From: Verrucomicrobiales bacterium
Lineage (GTDB): Bacteria; Verrucomicrobiota; Verrucomicrobiia; Verrucomicrobiales; DEV007
Assembly (NCBI GenBank): GCA_017991025.1
Contig: JAGNMT010000205.1
Location: 1 to 6,777, forward strand
DNA: 6,777 bases
Direction of reading: 5' to 3'
Position 1 is the first letter of the stretch, and every line of letters starts with the position of its first letter. Of the stretch, positions 5,697 to 6,777 are shown piece by piece. Under the pieces are notes generated by a model that did no database searches, was not told where the DNA came from, and worked only from the letters and a program-made list of their open reading frames with translations. The position numbers and the translations under genes were made by a program.

Positions 5697-6777
5697 TGAC
5701 CTATTTTCCCGGAACGCCACTTCCTCCACCGCGCTGTTGGGCGGAAATCGATCTTCAGGCTCTCCGTTCGAACCTGACTGTCTGCCTGGATCTTGCCGGT
5801 GATTCATGCGGGATCATCGCGATCGTCAAAGCCGACGCCTACGGGCACGGTCTCCGCGAAGTTGTTTCTGCTCTCTCCGGTCTGGTGGAATGGTTCGGGG
5901 TTGCCAACATCGGGGAAGCCCTCAGGGCACGCGAAGCGGCGGGTAATCAAACTTCGCATATACTCATCCTCAGTCCCGCAACACCGGATGAGATTGAACC
6001 GATCATTGCTAATGGATTCTCCGGTTCAGTCTCTCTTCCCTCAGAGGTCGATGCGTATGCCGACGCCGCCTCCCGTCTCGGGACCCTGGCACATCTCCAT
6101 GCGGTCGTCGACACCGGCATGGGACGTATGGGCTGCAAGCCATCGGATTTCGCGGAACTTGTTGATCGGATCAGAAAGAGTCCTCACTGTCATTTTGAGG
6201 GCGTCGACACCCACCTGCCCTCCGCCGACGAGGATACGGCTTTCACCCTCACTCAGATTGAAAAGTTCCGTGAGTTACTGGCAGGAGCAAATCTCCCGAG
6301 TGGTTGCCTGGTTCATATCGGCAACAGTGCCGGCCTGATCGGATTTCACCCGTTAACTCCCTTTGCCACCCTGGCGCGACCCGGACTCGCCCTTTACGGA
6401 ATTTCCCCGCTGCCGGAGGCACAGGTGAATCTGACACCGGTCATGAGCCTGAAGACACGCGTCACGCTCGTTCGCCGCATCCGACCGGGCACAGGCATCA
6501 GCTACGGCCGCACCTTTATCGCGGATCGGGAAATGACAGTCGCTACGCTTGCGGTAGGCTACGGCGACGGTTACTCACGCCACCTCTCCGGAAAGGGCAC
6601 TGAAGTTCTCATCGCCGGTCAACGATGCCCAATCCTGGGACGCGTCACGATGGATCAGATCGTCGTCGACATCTCGCACCTAACTACTCCGGTAAAAAGT
6701 GGTGACGAAGTCGTCCTCATAGGCACTCAAGGGTCCGGGGAAATCACGGTGTCTGAGCTGGCCGCAAAGGCCGGCAC
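5696..6777 (+). CDS. alr: Alanine racemase (3' end missing)
   Basis: A cytosolic pyridoxal-phosphate enzyme that interconverts L- and D-alanine, supplying D-alanine for peptidoglycan. 360 codons are visible and the frame runs off the window, so only the end of the C-terminal domain is missing (the Geobacillus enzyme has 388 residues). WAEIDLQALRSNL (15-27) opens the TIM-barrel domain. K45 in IVKADAYGHG carries the cofactor. VDTGMGRMG places R144, the partner of the cofactor ring nitrogen. RPGLALYG and then ISYGRTF give the catalytic Tyr at 270, and VGYGDGY and RVTMDQIVVD (M319) complete the second active-site face. K45 to Y270 is 225 residues, against 226 in the Geobacillus enzyme (39 and 265). 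ATG 5696 is chosen; a GTG at 5690 is possible. No ribosome site is visible, so translation is probably coupled to the upstream frames. Confidence 0.96.
   Translation, partial: MTYFPGTPLPPPRCWAEIDLQALRSNLTVCLDLAGDSCGIIAIVKADAYGHGLREVVSALSGLVEWFGVANIGEALRAREAAGNQTSHILILSPATPDEIEPIIANGFSGSVSLPSEVDAYADAASRLGTLAHLHAVVDTGMGRMGCKPSDFAELVDRIRKSPHCHFEGVDTHLPSADEDTAFTLTQIEKFRELLAGANLPSGCLVHIGNSAGLIGFHPLTPFATLARPGLALYGISPLPEAQVNLTPVMSLKTRVTLVRRIRPGTGISYGRTFIADREMTVATLAVGYGDGYSRHLSGKGTEVLIAGQRCPILGRVTMDQIVVDISHLTTPVKSGDEVVLIGTQGSGEITVSELAAKAG

Noticed and set aside
5793..6338. A 181-codon plus-strand frame inside the alanine racemase gene.
   Set aside because: It lies in another frame of a clear alr gene whose catalytic residues are all in frame; its Ser/Arg/Pro-rich composition is typical of a shadow frame.
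5049..6560. TTGCGGTAGGCT occurs twice (near 5049 and near 6549).
   Set aside because: Both copies encode Ala-Val-Gly inside unrelated genes; one 12-nt match with no flanking similarity is best read as chance.

Overview
This is a GC-rich bacterial window with six convincing protein-coding genes, two of them cut by the window edges, packed with short gaps or 1-4 nt overlaps. Weak or absent Shine-Dalgarno sites, a secreted CE6/SASA-type esterase, a one-cysteine 'CPTS' redoxin and a CII-like helix-turn-helix protein together suggest the Planctomycetota/Verrucomicrobiota group, more likely Verrucomicrobiota. This is inference from protein style, since no rRNA or marker gene is present.

Layout. 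Positions 1-1299 (+) hold the 3' part of a protein with two zinc-metallopeptidase-like units, each with HExxH and a downstream EYFAE. It overlaps by 4 nt (ATGA) the start of a single-chain iron-sulfur L-serine dehydratase (1296-2852, +), followed 36 nt later by a GNAT acetyltransferase (2889-3401, +). These three look like one transcription unit. A 176-nt convergent gap with only weak hairpins separates them from a secreted SASA/CE6-type esterase on the minus strand (4357-3578). A 144-nt divergent region (4358-4501) then leads into a rightward group: a secreted redoxin-like protein (4502-5083), a CII/CP76-like helix-turn-helix regulator (5176-5661) and alanine racemase (5696 to the end, lacking its last residues). 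The regulator and alr are bridged by a 12-codon mini-ORF that overlaps the regulator's stop and the racemase's start.

Function. The serine dehydratase deaminates L-serine to pyruvate and ammonia. Alanine racemase supplies D-alanine for peptidoglycan. The esterase and redoxin are predicted to be exported. I see no shared pathway joining all six and no CRISPR array, tRNA, rRNA, insertion sequence or prophage module. The features most worth a second look are the internally duplicated metallopeptidase, the cysteine-rich tail of the serine dehydratase, the two-cysteine redoxin, and the leader region with a near-perfect ribosome binding site ahead of the esterase. I do not see a clear new multi-gene system.
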